A model generated the notes under the pieces. The model was not told where the DNA came from. It worked only from the letters and a program-made list of their open reading frames with translations, and ran no database searches. DNA of 64,000 nt from Streptomyces sp. LUP47B (lineage in GTDB: Bacteria > Actinomycetota > Actinomycetes > Streptomycetales > Streptomycetaceae): positions 146,791-210,790 of the forward strand of contig NZ_MJAH01000007.1 of NCBI RefSeq assembly GCF_001746295.1, given 5' to 3'. This document shows, piece after piece, positions 32,409 through 40,261 of this stretch; the stretch's first letter is position 1, and each line of letters starts with the position of its first letter. A program made the translations under genes and the position numbers.

Positions 32409-33181
32409 TCGTCCACCCCGATCGGCAGGGCGGTCGCGCCCCCGTCGAGCACCAGGGTCTGGCCGGTCATCCAGGAAGACGCGTCGGAGGCCAGGAACAG
32501 TGCCGCGCTCGCCACGTCCTCCACCGTGCCCAGGCGCCGCATCGGCAGCTTGGCCGTGAGGATGGGCTCACGGACCTCCCACACCGCACGCGCCAGTTCG
32601 GTCTTGATCAGGCCTGGGGCGATGGCGTTCACCCGTGCCCGCGGCCCGAGTTCGTAGGCGAGCTGCCGGGTCATGTGGAGCATGGCCGCCTTGGTGGCGT
32701 TGTAGTAGCCGATGTGCGGGTCGACGATCAGTCCGCCGACTGAGGCGATGTTGACGACCGCTCCCCCGTGCTCGGCCATCCAGGCGCGCCATGCACAGCG
32801 GGTCCAGGCGATCATCCCGTACTGGTTGACCCGTACGGTCTTCTCCGCTCGCGGCAGGTCCAGGTCGAGCAGATCGCCGTGGTACGGGTTGGTCGCCGCA
32901 TTGTTGACGAGGATGTCGACGCGGCCGAAGCGGGCCATGGTCTCGTCGACGCAGGCCTCGGCATGGTCGGGTTCGCCGGCGTTGGCGACCACGGTGTGGA
33001 TGTCGCCGTCGCCCTTGACGCGCAGCAACTCCTCGCGCGCCTCGGCCAGTCCGGCCGCCTTGCGCGCCGCTATGACCACGTGCGCGCCGGCCGCCCGGAA
33101 GGCCGTGGCGATGCCGAGGCCGATGCCGCGGGATCCGCCGGTGATGACGGCCACCTTGCCGTCGAGGGTGTTGGCGCTCAC
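32405..33181 (-). CDS. Short-chain dehydrogenase/reductase, module B (2)
   Basis: A 258-residue SDR starting at a GTG that overlaps the acyl-CoA dehydrogenase stop (GTGA). Nucleotide motif TGGSRGIG is at 14-21, NNAA at 93-96, Ser in NIASVGG and catalytic Tyr160/Lys164 (YNATK). The C-terminus is TGQTLVLDGGATALPIGVDE. A longer frame upstream in the same phase is antisense to the dehydrogenase and is rejected. It is a probable 3-hydroxyacyl-CoA dehydrogenase-like enzyme, coupled to the dehydrogenase upstream. Confidence 0.9.
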   Translation of the reverse strand: MSANTLDGKVAVITGGSRGIGLGIATAFRAAGAHVVIAARKAAGLAEAREELLRVKGDGDIHTVVANAGEPDHAEACVDETMARFGRVDILVNNAATNPYHGDLLDLDLPRAEKTVRVNQYGMIAWTRCAWRAWMAEHGGAVVNIASVGGLIVDPHIGYYNATKAAMLHMTRQLAYELGPRARVNAIAPGLIKTELARAVWEVREPILTAKLPMRRLGTVEDVASAALFLASDASSWMTGQTLVLDGGATALPIGVDE

Positions 33182-34434
33182 GCTGCCCCTGCCTTCGTGT
33201 CGGCCGTCTGCCGTCCGGCCGTGGGATCGGTTTTCTTGTACCGGGCGAGTTCCTGGCGGGCCACGGTGCGCAGGTGCACCTCGTCGGGTCCGTCGGCGAT
33301 CTTCAGTGCCCGGGTGATGGAGAACAGCCGGGCCAGTACGGTGTCGTCGCTGACGCCCGCCGCGCCGTGTGCCTGGACCGCGCGGTCGACCACCTTGTGG
33401 GCGACCTCCAGTGCAGCCACCTTGATCGCGGCGACCTCCATCCGGGCGGCGGCGTTGCCGACGGTGTCCATCAGCCAGGCCGACTTCAGTACCAGCAGCC
33501 GTAGTTGCTCGATCTCGATACGGCTGCGGGCGATCCACTCGCGCACCACACCGCGATCGGCCAGGGGCCCGCCGAAGGCGACGCGCTCGGTGGCGCGTTC
33601 GCACATCAGCTGCAGGGCGCGCTCCGCGAAACCCACGGCGCGCATCGCGTAGTGCATGCGTCCGGGGCCGAGCCGCCCCTGGGCGAGCGCGAAGCCCTCC
33701 CCCTCACCGCCGAGGATGTTGTCCACGGGTACGCGGACGTTCTCGAAGAGCACCTCGCCGTGGCCGCACCGGTCGGTGTAGCCGAACATCGGCAGGTCGC
33801 GCAGGATGGTGACGCCCGGTGTGTCGCGGGGAATGAGCAGCATGCTCTGCTGGCGGTAGGTGGGCGCGTCCGGGTCGGTCTTGCCCATCAGGATGATCAG
33901 CTTGCAGTCGGGGTCGAGGATCCCGGAGGTGTACCACTTGCGGCCGTTGACGATGTAGCTGTCGCCGTCGCGGGTGATGCGGGTGCGGATGTTGCGGGCG
34001 TCGGAGCTGGCGACCTCGGGCTCGGTCATCGCGAAGCAGGACCGGATCTCGGCCTCCAGCAGGGGGCGCAGCCAGCGTTCCTGCTGCGCGGGGGTGCCGT
34101 ACAGCGCGAGCAGTTCCATGTTGCCGGTGTCGGGCGCCGAGCAGTTGAACACCTCGGGGCCGATGATGGAGCGGCCCGCCAGTTCCATGAGGGGCGCGTA
34201 TTCGAGGTTGGTGAGCCCCGCGCCCCAGTCGCCGTGCGCCATGAAGAGGTTCCACAGGCCCTCGGCGCGTGCCTTCTCCTTCAGCTCGGTCATCACCGGC
34301 GGCAGCGCGTGCGGGTCGTCCGCGTCGGCCAGCTGCCGGTCGTAGACGGCCTCCGCGGGGAAGACGTGCTGTTCCATGAACGACCGCATACGGTCCTGGA
34401 GTTCACTCGCCCGGGGCGAGAATCCGAAATCCAC
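33178..34434 (-). CDS. Acyl-CoA dehydrogenase (ACAD10/11-like), module B
   Basis: A 418-residue flavoprotein. Conserved segments are CFAMTEPEVASSDARNIRTR, SYIVNGRKWYTSGILDPDCK and GPGRMHYAMRAVGFAERALQ; a probable base Glu near 385 lies in IADGPDEVH. The N-terminus FGFSPRASELQDRMRSFMEQ and the RxHYxMRxxGxAERAL block are typical of the ACAD10/11 branch. GTG start with GAGGAGC upstream. It lies directly downstream of an APH-like kinase gene, echoing the arrangement of module A, so it may process a 4-phosphoacyl-CoA. Confidence 0.92.
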   Translation of the reverse strand: MDFGFSPRASELQDRMRSFMEQHVFPAEAVYDRQLADADDPHALPPVMTELKEKARAEGLWNLFMAHGDWGAGLTNLEYAPLMELAGRSIIGPEVFNCSAPDTGNMELLALYGTPAQQERWLRPLLEAEIRSCFAMTEPEVASSDARNIRTRITRDGDSYIVNGRKWYTSGILDPDCKLIILMGKTDPDAPTYRQQSMLLIPRDTPGVTILRDLPMFGYTDRCGHGEVLFENVRVPVDNILGGEGEGFALAQGRLGPGRMHYAMRAVGFAERALQLMCERATERVAFGGPLADRGVVREWIARSRIEIEQLRLLVLKSAWLMDTVGNAAARMEVAAIKVAALEVAHKVVDRAVQAHGAAGVSDDTVLARLFSITRALKIADGPDEVHLRTVARQELARYKKTDPTAGRQTADTKAGAA

Positions 34435-34485
34435 GAGGTGCTCCTCATGCTGGGGTATGCCTGGGGTCTGCCTGGCGGGTGCGGG

Positions 34486-35460
34486 TCAGCCGAGGATGTC
34501 GCGCGCGGTGCGGATCATCGCGGCGATGGTGGGCGGCAGTCGCTCCTGGTCGGGGTCGTGGTGCTTGCCCTCGCGGTGCCGGCGCAGGTTGTGGCCCATG
34601 ATCGCGGCCATCTTCATGCGGCCCAGGGCACGGAACCAGTCCATCGAGGGCAGCGCGGGGCCGCCACCGCCGTAGGCGTCGAGGAGTTCGGCCTCGGTGG
34701 GCAGGCCGGGTACGGCGCTGCCCAGCTGCGGGAAGTTGCGATGGTCGGCGAAGAGCAGGAACCAGCCCAGGTCGATGCGTGGGTCGCCGACGCTCCAGAT
34801 CTCCCAGTCGACGACCGCCGTCGCGCGCTCGCCGACGCAGAGCACGTTCCCGAGCCGGAAGTCGCCGTGCAGCAGTACCGGCGGCAGGCCGTCGGGCACG
34901 TCGTCGGCGAGGCGCTGGAGCAACTCCTCGCCTCCCGGCCGCAGTTCGGGCGGGACGGCGTGCAGGGTGCGGCTCCAGCGTTCCAGTTCGCCAGCGGCGT
35001 CGAGTGGTTCGGGCGCGTCGAGACCGGGTGTGTCGATGTCTGTCTCGTGCAGCCGCCGCAGTACTGAGGCGATCTGCAGCATGCGTGCCCGGGCCGTGGC
35101 GGCGGGTACCTCGGGCTCGTCGAGGACGGGTTCGACGGCCTCACCGGCGGCGAAGTCCATGGCGAACCAAGCCGGTTGGCTCTCGTCGACGGCGGCGACG
35201 CCGGGCACCGGCACCGCGGTTGCGGCGAGGGCGCCCAGCACCCGCGCCTGGCGTAGCACGTCGTTTCGCCCGACGGGACGTTGTCCGGGAGGCACGGCCT
35301 TGATGACGTACGCCGCCTCGCCCGCGGTCACCGAGTACGTCAGCCCGGAGTGGCCACCGGGCAGGGTCCTCAACTCGCCCACGGGCACCCCCGGATGTCG
35401 GCGTGCGAGAGCGTCACGGACCCGCGCGGCCAGCTCCGACACCTGCGTGGCCGTGCTCAT
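34486..35460 (-). CDS. APH/choline-kinase-fold phosphotransferase, module B
   Basis: A 324-residue kinase-fold protein. The N-lobe is ELRTLPGGHSGLTYSVTAGE, with Lys54 in AAYVIKAVPPG. The catalytic loop HGDFRLGN is at 198-205 and the metal segment VVDWEIWSVGDPRIDLGWFL begins near 216. All expected Asp residues are present. The ATG overlaps the stop of the upstream acyl-CoA dehydrogenase (ATGA), and a second acyl-CoA dehydrogenase gene follows 51 bases on. It is only moderately similar to the module A kinase, so a different hydroxyacyl substrate is likely. The proposed role is 4-hydroxyacyl-CoA kinase, by family context. Confidence 0.86.
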   Translation of the reverse strand: MSTATQVSELAARVRDALARRHPGVPVGELRTLPGGHSGLTYSVTAGEAAYVIKAVPPGQRPVGRNDVLRQARVLGALAATAVPVPGVAAVDESQPAWFAMDFAAGEAVEPVLDEPEVPAATARARMLQIASVLRRLHETDIDTPGLDAPEPLDAAGELERWSRTLHAVPPELRPGGEELLQRLADDVPDGLPPVLLHGDFRLGNVLCVGERATAVVDWEIWSVGDPRIDLGWFLLFADHRNFPQLGSAVPGLPTEAELLDAYGGGGPALPSMDWFRALGRMKMAAIMGHNLRRHREGKHHDPDQERLPPTIAAMIRTARDILG

Positions 35461-36659
35461 CGGACCGGCTCCTTGGGCAGGCCGAGCACGCGCTCGGCGA
35501 GGATGTTGTGCTGGATCTCGTCGGTACCGCCCGCGATGCTGTAACCGGGCGCACCGAGCAGATGCTCCGTCCAGGCGTACGTGCCCCACTCCCCCGTGTC
35601 GGCGACAAGACGCGGCCCGAGCAGCTCGGACACCAGGTCGCTGGTGCGCCGCATGGTCTCGGTGGCGTACAGCTTGCCGACCGAGGCCTCGGCTCCGGGT
35701 TCGCGTCCGGCGACGAGGGCGCCGGTCACCCGCAGCCCGATGAGCCGCTGCACGAGGGCGCGCAGGTAGAGGTCGGCGGCTTGACGCTGTTCGCCGCCGG
35801 TGAGCGGGCGGGGCAGGTTCCTGGCCAGCTCCAGGGCTCGGTCGGCGTTGTCGAGGCCCAGGTTTCCGGAGTCGAGCCGTTCGGCGGCCAGCACACTCAG
35901 CGTGACCCGCCAGCCCTCGCCGACCGGTCCCAACCGGTCGGTGTCGGGCACGATGACGTCGTCAAGGTAGACCTCGTTGAAGCTGGCACCGCCGGTCATC
36001 TGCTGGATGGGCCGTACGGTCACGCCCGGCGCGTCCATGCGCACCAGGAAGACGGTGATGCCGGCGTGCTTGCGAACGTCCGGGTCGGTGCGGCACACCG
36101 CGACCCCCCAGGTCGCGACCCCGGCCCCGGAGGTCCACACCTTGTGGCCCCGCAGCACCCAGTGGTCGCCTTCACGCACCGCCTTCGTGCGTACCGCGGC
36201 GAGGTCGGATCCCGCCTCGGTCTCGGAGAACAGCTGGCAGGCCAGCTCGTCCGTGCGCAGCATGGGCCGCAGCCAGCGCCCCTTCTGCTCGTCGGTGCCC
36301 CAGATGCCGATCGCGGGGGCGACGAGCTGCTGAGTGACGGGGAAGATCTCGGTGCGGTGCGGCACGTCGAAGGCCGCTTCCTCGGTGCGGTAGAGCTGCT
36401 CGTAGTACGCGGGCAGCTCACGACCTCCGTACGCCGCCTGCCAGTTGAGGGCGCCCCACCCCTGGTCGTACCGGGTGCGTTCCCATGCCTGAGTGCGGGC
36501 GGTGTGCTCGCGTTCCTGCTGTTCCGTCCAGTTCTCGAACACGGCGACGGAGTCGGAGCCGCTGCCCCACGCCCCGTCGGCGGTGCGCGGGCGGGCGACC
36601 GTGGCGAGCCACTGCCGGGCCTGTGCACGGAACTCGTCGGGGTCCGGGATACCGCTCAT
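35457..36659 (-). CDS. Acyl-CoA dehydrogenase, module B (second)
   Basis: A 400-residue acyl-CoA dehydrogenase of a different branch from its neighbour. It has QLFSETEAGSDLAAVRTKAV, WVLRGHKVWTSGAGVATWGV and MTGGASFNEVYLDDVIVPDT, with the probable base Glu near 381 in GGTDEIQHNILAERVLGLP. This FadE type is common in steroid and branched-acid degradation. Together with the ACAD10/11-like gene on the other side of the kinase it could form a two-step desaturation or a heteromeric enzyme. SD AGGAAGG precedes the ATG; the stop is coupled to the kinase start. Confidence 0.9.
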   Translation of the reverse strand: MSGIPDPDEFRAQARQWLATVARPRTADGAWGSGSDSVAVFENWTEQQEREHTARTQAWERTRYDQGWGALNWQAAYGGRELPAYYEQLYRTEEAAFDVPHRTEIFPVTQQLVAPAIGIWGTDEQKGRWLRPMLRTDELACQLFSETEAGSDLAAVRTKAVREGDHWVLRGHKVWTSGAGVATWGVAVCRTDPDVRKHAGITVFLVRMDAPGVTVRPIQQMTGGASFNEVYLDDVIVPDTDRLGPVGEGWRVTLSVLAAERLDSGNLGLDNADRALELARNLPRPLTGGEQRQAADLYLRALVQRLIGLRVTGALVAGREPGAEASVGKLYATETMRRTSDLVSELLGPRLVADTGEWGTYAWTEHLLGAPGYSIAGGTDEIQHNILAERVLGLPKEPVR

Positions 36660-36690
36660 GACCTTCCTCTCCTTCCTCCGTCGCGGACCA

Positions 36691-36717
36691 GCCGGATCAG
36701 CCGGATCAGCCGGATCA
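36691..36717. repeat. Triple 9-bp tandem repeat making three in-frame stops
   Basis: GCCGGATCA is repeated exactly three times and ends at the stop codon of the lipid-transfer/thiolase-like gene. Read on the minus strand it gives TGA TCC GGC three times, so three successive stops in frame, each nine bases apart. Confidence 0.85.
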
Positions 36718-37860
36718 GCGGGACAGCACCGTGCAGGCGCTCACGCCCGGGGCGCCGTACACATGGGTGAAGCCGATCCTCGGCTCGCCCTGGACCTGGC
36801 GTTCGCCGGCCCGGCCGCGCAGTTGCTGGACGACCTCGTAGACCTGGCGGAGTCCCGACGCGCCGATGGGCTCGCCGTTGGCGATGCAGCCGCCGTCGGT
36901 GTTGACGGGCAGGGTGCCGCCGATCTCGGTGGCGCCCGAGGCGATCAGCCGCTCCTGTTCGCCGTCCTCGCAGAACCCGCACTCGGCCATGTGCATGACC
37001 TCGGCGCCGCTCTCGGTGTCCTGGAGCTGGCACACGTCCACGTCCCCGGGACCGAGACCCGCCTTCTCGAAGGCGGCGGAGGAGGCGTCGCGGCTGACGC
37101 TGGTGAGCTCGCCCCCGGGGATCCAGGGGCTGAACACCTCGAACGAGCCGAAGCGGCGGGTGCGTACGGCCGCCGAGCGCAGGGTGACCGAGGGCCCGTC
37201 CAGGGTGCGGGCGACCTCGGGCGAGCACAGGACGAGCGCGGCGGCGCCCGCACCCGGCGAGCAGAACATGAAGCGGGTCAGGGGATCGCTGACCATGCCG
37301 GAGTCGAGGATCTCCTCGGCGGACACCGGTTTGCGCCGCCATGCCTCGGGGGTCAGTCCTCCGTTGCGGTAAGCCTTCTCGGCGACCAGCGCGAGCGTCT
37401 GCGGCGTGATTCCGTGGTCGTGCATGTAGCGCTGGATCTTCATGCCGAAGAACTGGGTGGTGACCATCAGTCCGTCGCTGCCGTACTCCTCGCCCAGTCC
37501 CCAGTCCTCGGGGCGGGGGTCGAAGGCGCCGCGCGGGTGTTTGTCGAAACCGACGGCGAGGACGACGTCCGCCATGCCGGAGCGGATCGCGTTCACGGCG
37601 GAGACCAGGGCGCTGCCGCCGGTCGCGCAGCCGTTCTTGACGTTGACGAACGGCAGCCCGGTGAGGCCGAGTTGGGCCACCAGGGTGTCGGCGAGCCCGG
37701 CGCTGTCGCTGCCGCCGAACGCCGCGCCCACCCGCGACCACTCGATTCCGGCATCCGCGAGAGCGGCGTTCACCGCGCCGACGGCCAGTTGGCGACCGCT
37801 GGCCTCCGTGCGGCCGAACGGAGTGCGACCGGCACCGCAGATCAGGACGTCGGCGCTCAT
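36715..37860 (-). CDS. Thiolase-fold lipid-transfer protein, probable aldolase subunit
   Basis: A 381-residue thiolase-superfamily protein. The first motif keeps a Cys (VKNGCATGGSAL, Cys78), but the His of the usual GHPxGA motif is Glu330 (ANGEPIGASGLRQ) and the second catalytic Cys is replaced by Tyr368 (THVYGAPGVSAC). True thiolase chemistry is therefore unlikely. Ltp-type proteins with this repurposed site pair with DUF35 proteins and perform retro-aldol cleavage of steroid side chains (Ltp2-ChsH2). Here the DUF35 gene overlaps its start (ATGA), the same pairing. It may cleave a beta-hydroxyacyl-CoA with a tertiary or ring hydroxyl. Confidence 0.85.
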   Translation of the reverse strand: MSADVLICGAGRTPFGRTEASGRQLAVGAVNAALADAGIEWSRVGAAFGGSDSAGLADTLVAQLGLTGLPFVNVKNGCATGGSALVSAVNAIRSGMADVVLAVGFDKHPRGAFDPRPEDWGLGEEYGSDGLMVTTQFFGMKIQRYMHDHGITPQTLALVAEKAYRNGGLTPEAWRRKPVSAEEILDSGMVSDPLTRFMFCSPGAGAAALVLCSPEVARTLDGPSVTLRSAAVRTRRFGSFEVFSPWIPGGELTSVSRDASSAAFEKAGLGPGDVDVCQLQDTESGAEVMHMAECGFCEDGEQERLIASGATEIGGTLPVNTDGGCIANGEPIGASGLRQVYEVVQQLRGRAGERQVQGEPRIGFTHVYGAPGVSACTVLSR

Positions 37861-38237
37861 GAGCTCCCCTTGTGGCCGGTGGTGGGGCGGGCCCGCGGTA
37901 CCCCGTCACCCGCGGTCACCGTGAGGGGCATGCCGATGCGGACCTCCTCGAAGTCGTCGACGTCGAGGACGGCGGCCACACGTACGCCGTCCGGCAGTTC
38001 GACGTAGCCGAGCGCGAAGGGCACGAAGCCGCCGGGTGGGGCCTGGTAGGGGGGTGACTTGGGTGCGTAGCGCTGCACCGTCCAGGTCCACAGGGTGCCC
38101 GCGCCGGACAGGGCCGCCGCTTCGGCCGGCCCTCCGCAGCGCGGACACGCGTCGTCCGCGGGGTAGACCGACACCGAGCAGCCGGAGCAGCGTGAGCCCT
38201 GGAGTGCGGTCGCCGGACTGCGCGGATGGGTGGTCAT
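37857..38237 (-). CDS. Zn-ribbon OB-fold (DUF35) partner protein
   Basis: A 126-residue DUF35 protein. The rubredoxin-like Zn ribbon has Cys17, Cys20, Cys31 and Cys34 (CSGC then CPRC). The OB domain reads GTLWTWTVQRYAPKSPPYQA, PFALGYVELPDGVRVAAVLD and VRIGMPLTV. DUF35 proteins bind CoA substrates and form complexes with thiolase-fold partners. The stop overlaps the start of the lipid-transfer/thiolase-like gene, so the two are made in coupled amounts. ATG 38237 is used; the SD (AGGGGCGC) is modest. It is the second gene after the enoyl-CoA hydratase, five bases away. Confidence 0.88.
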   Translation of the reverse strand: MTTHPRSPATALQGSRCSGCSVSVYPADDACPRCGGPAEAAALSGAGTLWTWTVQRYAPKSPPYQAPPGGFVPFALGYVELPDGVRVAAVLDVDDFEEVRIGMPLTVTAGDGVPRARPTTGHKGSS

Positions 38238-38242
38238 GCGGA

Positions 38243-39031
38243 TCAGCGCCCCTGCCACTTGGGCTCGCGCTTCTCCAGGAACGCCGAGACACCCTCGGCG
38301 GCGTCCTCGGAGTTGAGCGCCACGCCCACGGCGAGGTGCTCCATGACCATCAGCGACTGGGTGTCGGCGTCCAGGCTGCGGTCGATGGTCATCTTGGTGA
38401 GCCACATCGTGAACGGGCTCTTGTCGATGAGGTCACCGATGAAGTCCTCGACCGTCTCGTCCAGCTTGTCGGCCGGCGCGGACTTGTTGATGAGGCCGAA
38501 GTCGGCGGCCTCGATGCCGGACAGGAGCTTGCCGGTGAGCATCAGCTCCTTCGTCTTGCGGATGCCGATCATGCGCGGCACGCGGTAGATCGGACCGGCT
38601 CCGCCGAACAGCGAGCGGCGGATGTGGAAGTCGCCGATCTTGGCGTCGTCCGCGGAGATGGCGAAGTCGCAGGAGATCATGATCTCGAAGCCGCCCGCGG
38701 TGACGTAGCCCTCCAGGACCGCGACCGAGGGGGTCTTCATCGAGTAGAGCCGGTCGCAGACCTTCGCGGACTTCACCGCGACGTCGATGGCGTTCGACTT
38801 GCCGACGAAGTCGGCCTTGAGGCTGTCGAGGTCGAACCCCGAGCAGAACGTGCCCCCACGGCCGCGGAACACCAGGACCCGCAGCTCGGGGTCCTCGTCG
38901 ACCTCGGTGATGATCTCGTCGAGCCGGTCCAGGATCGGCACCGTGACGCAGTTCTTCTTCCACGGTCGGTTCAGCCAGACGCGGGCGACATGGCCGTCAC
39001 GCTCGAACTGGATTTCGTCTTCCACTGCCAT
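38243..39031 (-). CDS. Enoyl-CoA hydratase/isomerase, first gene of the long operon
   Basis: A 262-residue crotonase-fold enzyme. The oxyanion-hole segments are GGTFCSGFDLDSLKADFVGK and VLEGYVTAGGFEIMISCDFA, and FHIRRSLFGGAGPIYRVPRM lies where the catalytic acid is usually found, though the canonical Glu is not obvious. It is therefore a hydratase, isomerase or hydrolase of an acyl-CoA. ATG 39031 has GGAGG seven bases upstream; the 15-mer island motif lies 15-29 bases before the start, so it opens an operon that probably runs to the thiolase gene at 29.4 kb. The frame continues upstream, but without coding character. Confidence 0.9.
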   Translation of the reverse strand: MAVEDEIQFERDGHVARVWLNRPWKKNCVTVPILDRLDEIITEVDEDPELRVLVFRGRGGTFCSGFDLDSLKADFVGKSNAIDVAVKSAKVCDRLYSMKTPSVAVLEGYVTAGGFEIMISCDFAISADDAKIGDFHIRRSLFGGAGPIYRVPRMIGIRKTKELMLTGKLLSGIEAADFGLINKSAPADKLDETVEDFIGDLIDKSPFTMWLTKMTIDRSLDADTQSLMVMEHLAVGVALNSEDAAEGVSAFLEKREPKWQGR

Positions 39032-39045
39032 CTCAGATCCTCCAA

Positions 39046-39060
39046 ACTGAACTGAATTCA
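39046..39060 (+). promoter_or_regulatory. Island operator motif at the hydratase operon
   Basis: ACTGAACTGAATTCA, matching the consensus ACTGAACTGANYTCA. It contains the core TGAATTCA and lies between the alcohol dehydrogenase stop and the hydratase start, just upstream of the SD. Confidence 0.65.
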
Positions 39061-39140
39061 CTACGAGTCTGCGGAGGGGTTGATCGACTGTCAACCCCCT
39101 GGTCGAGATTGCCCCGGCGGACATCCGCCGTCCGCCCGGC

Positions 39141-40196
39141 TCAGCTCCCGCTGCCGTCCGGAATGTCCACGAGGACCTTGAGCCGTCGCGCGTCCCGGAC
39201 GTCGTGCAGCCCGGCGAGGGTGTCGTGCAGGGGGATGTGGTCGAGCCAGCCGTCCGTCGGGTAGTGACCGCTCGCCATGTGTGCGACGACCCTCTCGAAG
39301 ACGCCCTCCGGGTAGGCCTCACAGCCGAGCAGGGCGAGTTCGGCCAGGCGCACGACGGACGCGTCGATGGTCACGGGGCCGGAGTACAGGGCGACCATCA
39401 CCACCGGCGCCTGGGCGGCAAGCGAGCGGATCGCGGCGTTCAGCGCGTCGGCCCGGCCCGAGCATTCGACGGCGGCGTCCACGCCACGGCCCCCGGTGAA
39501 GGCCATCGCCTCCGCGGCCACGTCGACCGCGCCGGGGTCGAGCACCCGGGCCCCGTGCCGTTCGGCTGCCGCACGGCGTGACGGCGAGGGCTCCACCATC
39601 AGCACGTCCTCGACGCCGTGCGCCTTGAACGCAAACAACGCGCCCATCCCGACCGCGCCGGCGCCCGTCACCAGTGCGCTGCCGCCACGAGGCACGCGGG
39701 CCCGCTCCACCGCGTTCAGGGCCACCGCCATCGGCTCGACCAGGGCGCCCTGCTCCAGCGGGACCCCGTCCGGGAGTTGATGCACAGAGTCGGCCGGCAC
39801 GACCACGTACTGGGCGAGGCCGCCGCCCGGGGCGGTCACACCGATCGCCGCCAGGTCCGTGCACAGGTGGGACAGCCCCGACGTGCAGCGCGGACACACT
39901 CCGCAGGTGCGGATCGGCCGTACGCAGACGCGGGCGCCCGGCGTGACCCGGTCCACCCCTCCCCCGCAGGTCACCACGGTCCCGGCGAACTCGTGCCCCA
40001 GGGTCTGCGGGAGGGTGGCGCCGGTGAGCGGGTTGGGGACGTGCGTGGCCCGCGGCGCCTCGAAGTACTCGTGCACATCGGTGCCGCAGATCCCCGCGTA
40101 CGCCACGCGGATCTTCACCTCGCCCGGTCCGGGCTCGGGCTCGGGCATCTCCTCGATCCGCAGATCCTTGGCTCCGTACAGCCTGGCGGCGAGCAT
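39141..40196 (-). CDS. Zinc-dependent medium-chain alcohol dehydrogenase
   Basis: A 351-residue MDR enzyme of the butanediol/sorbitol dehydrogenase type. Catalytic zinc ligands are Cys37 (GICGTDVH) and His68-Glu69 (TLGHEFAG). The structural zinc cysteines are 98, 101, 104 and 112 (RTCGVCPRCTSGLSHLC). The Rossmann motif is VTGAGAVGMG. It oxidises a secondary alcohol with NAD(P), perhaps the first step before CoA activation. CGAGGAGG precedes the ATG. It is separated from the next gene by 109 bases, and both have their own copy of the island motif. Confidence 0.92.
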   Translation of the reverse strand: MLAARLYGAKDLRIEEMPEPEPGPGEVKIRVAYAGICGTDVHEYFEAPRATHVPNPLTGATLPQTLGHEFAGTVVTCGGGVDRVTPGARVCVRPIRTCGVCPRCTSGLSHLCTDLAAIGVTAPGGGLAQYVVVPADSVHQLPDGVPLEQGALVEPMAVALNAVERARVPRGGSALVTGAGAVGMGALFAFKAHGVEDVLMVEPSPSRRAAAERHGARVLDPGAVDVAAEAMAFTGGRGVDAAVECSGRADALNAAIRSLAAQAPVVMVALYSGPVTIDASVVRLAELALLGCEAYPEGVFERVVAHMASGHYPTDGWLDHIPLHDTLAGLHDVRDARRLKVLVDIPDGSGS

Positions 40197-40246
40197 GCTT
40201 CCTCCTCGGTGTCGGTCCCGTACGACACCGTTGAGGTTGCCACTGA

Positions 40247-40261
40247 ACTGAACTGACTTCA
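40247..40261 (+). promoter_or_regulatory. Island operator motif at the alcohol dehydrogenase gene
   Basis: ACTGAACTGACTTCA, consensus ACTGAACTGANYTCA, within a run of three ACTGA units (from 40242). It lies 51-65 bases before the alcohol dehydrogenase start. Confidence 0.6.

Noticed and set aside
36715..37860. Ordinary thiolase
   Set aside because: The catalytic His and second Cys positions are Glu and Tyr, and a DUF35 partner gene overlaps it, so the aldolase-type interpretation fits better.
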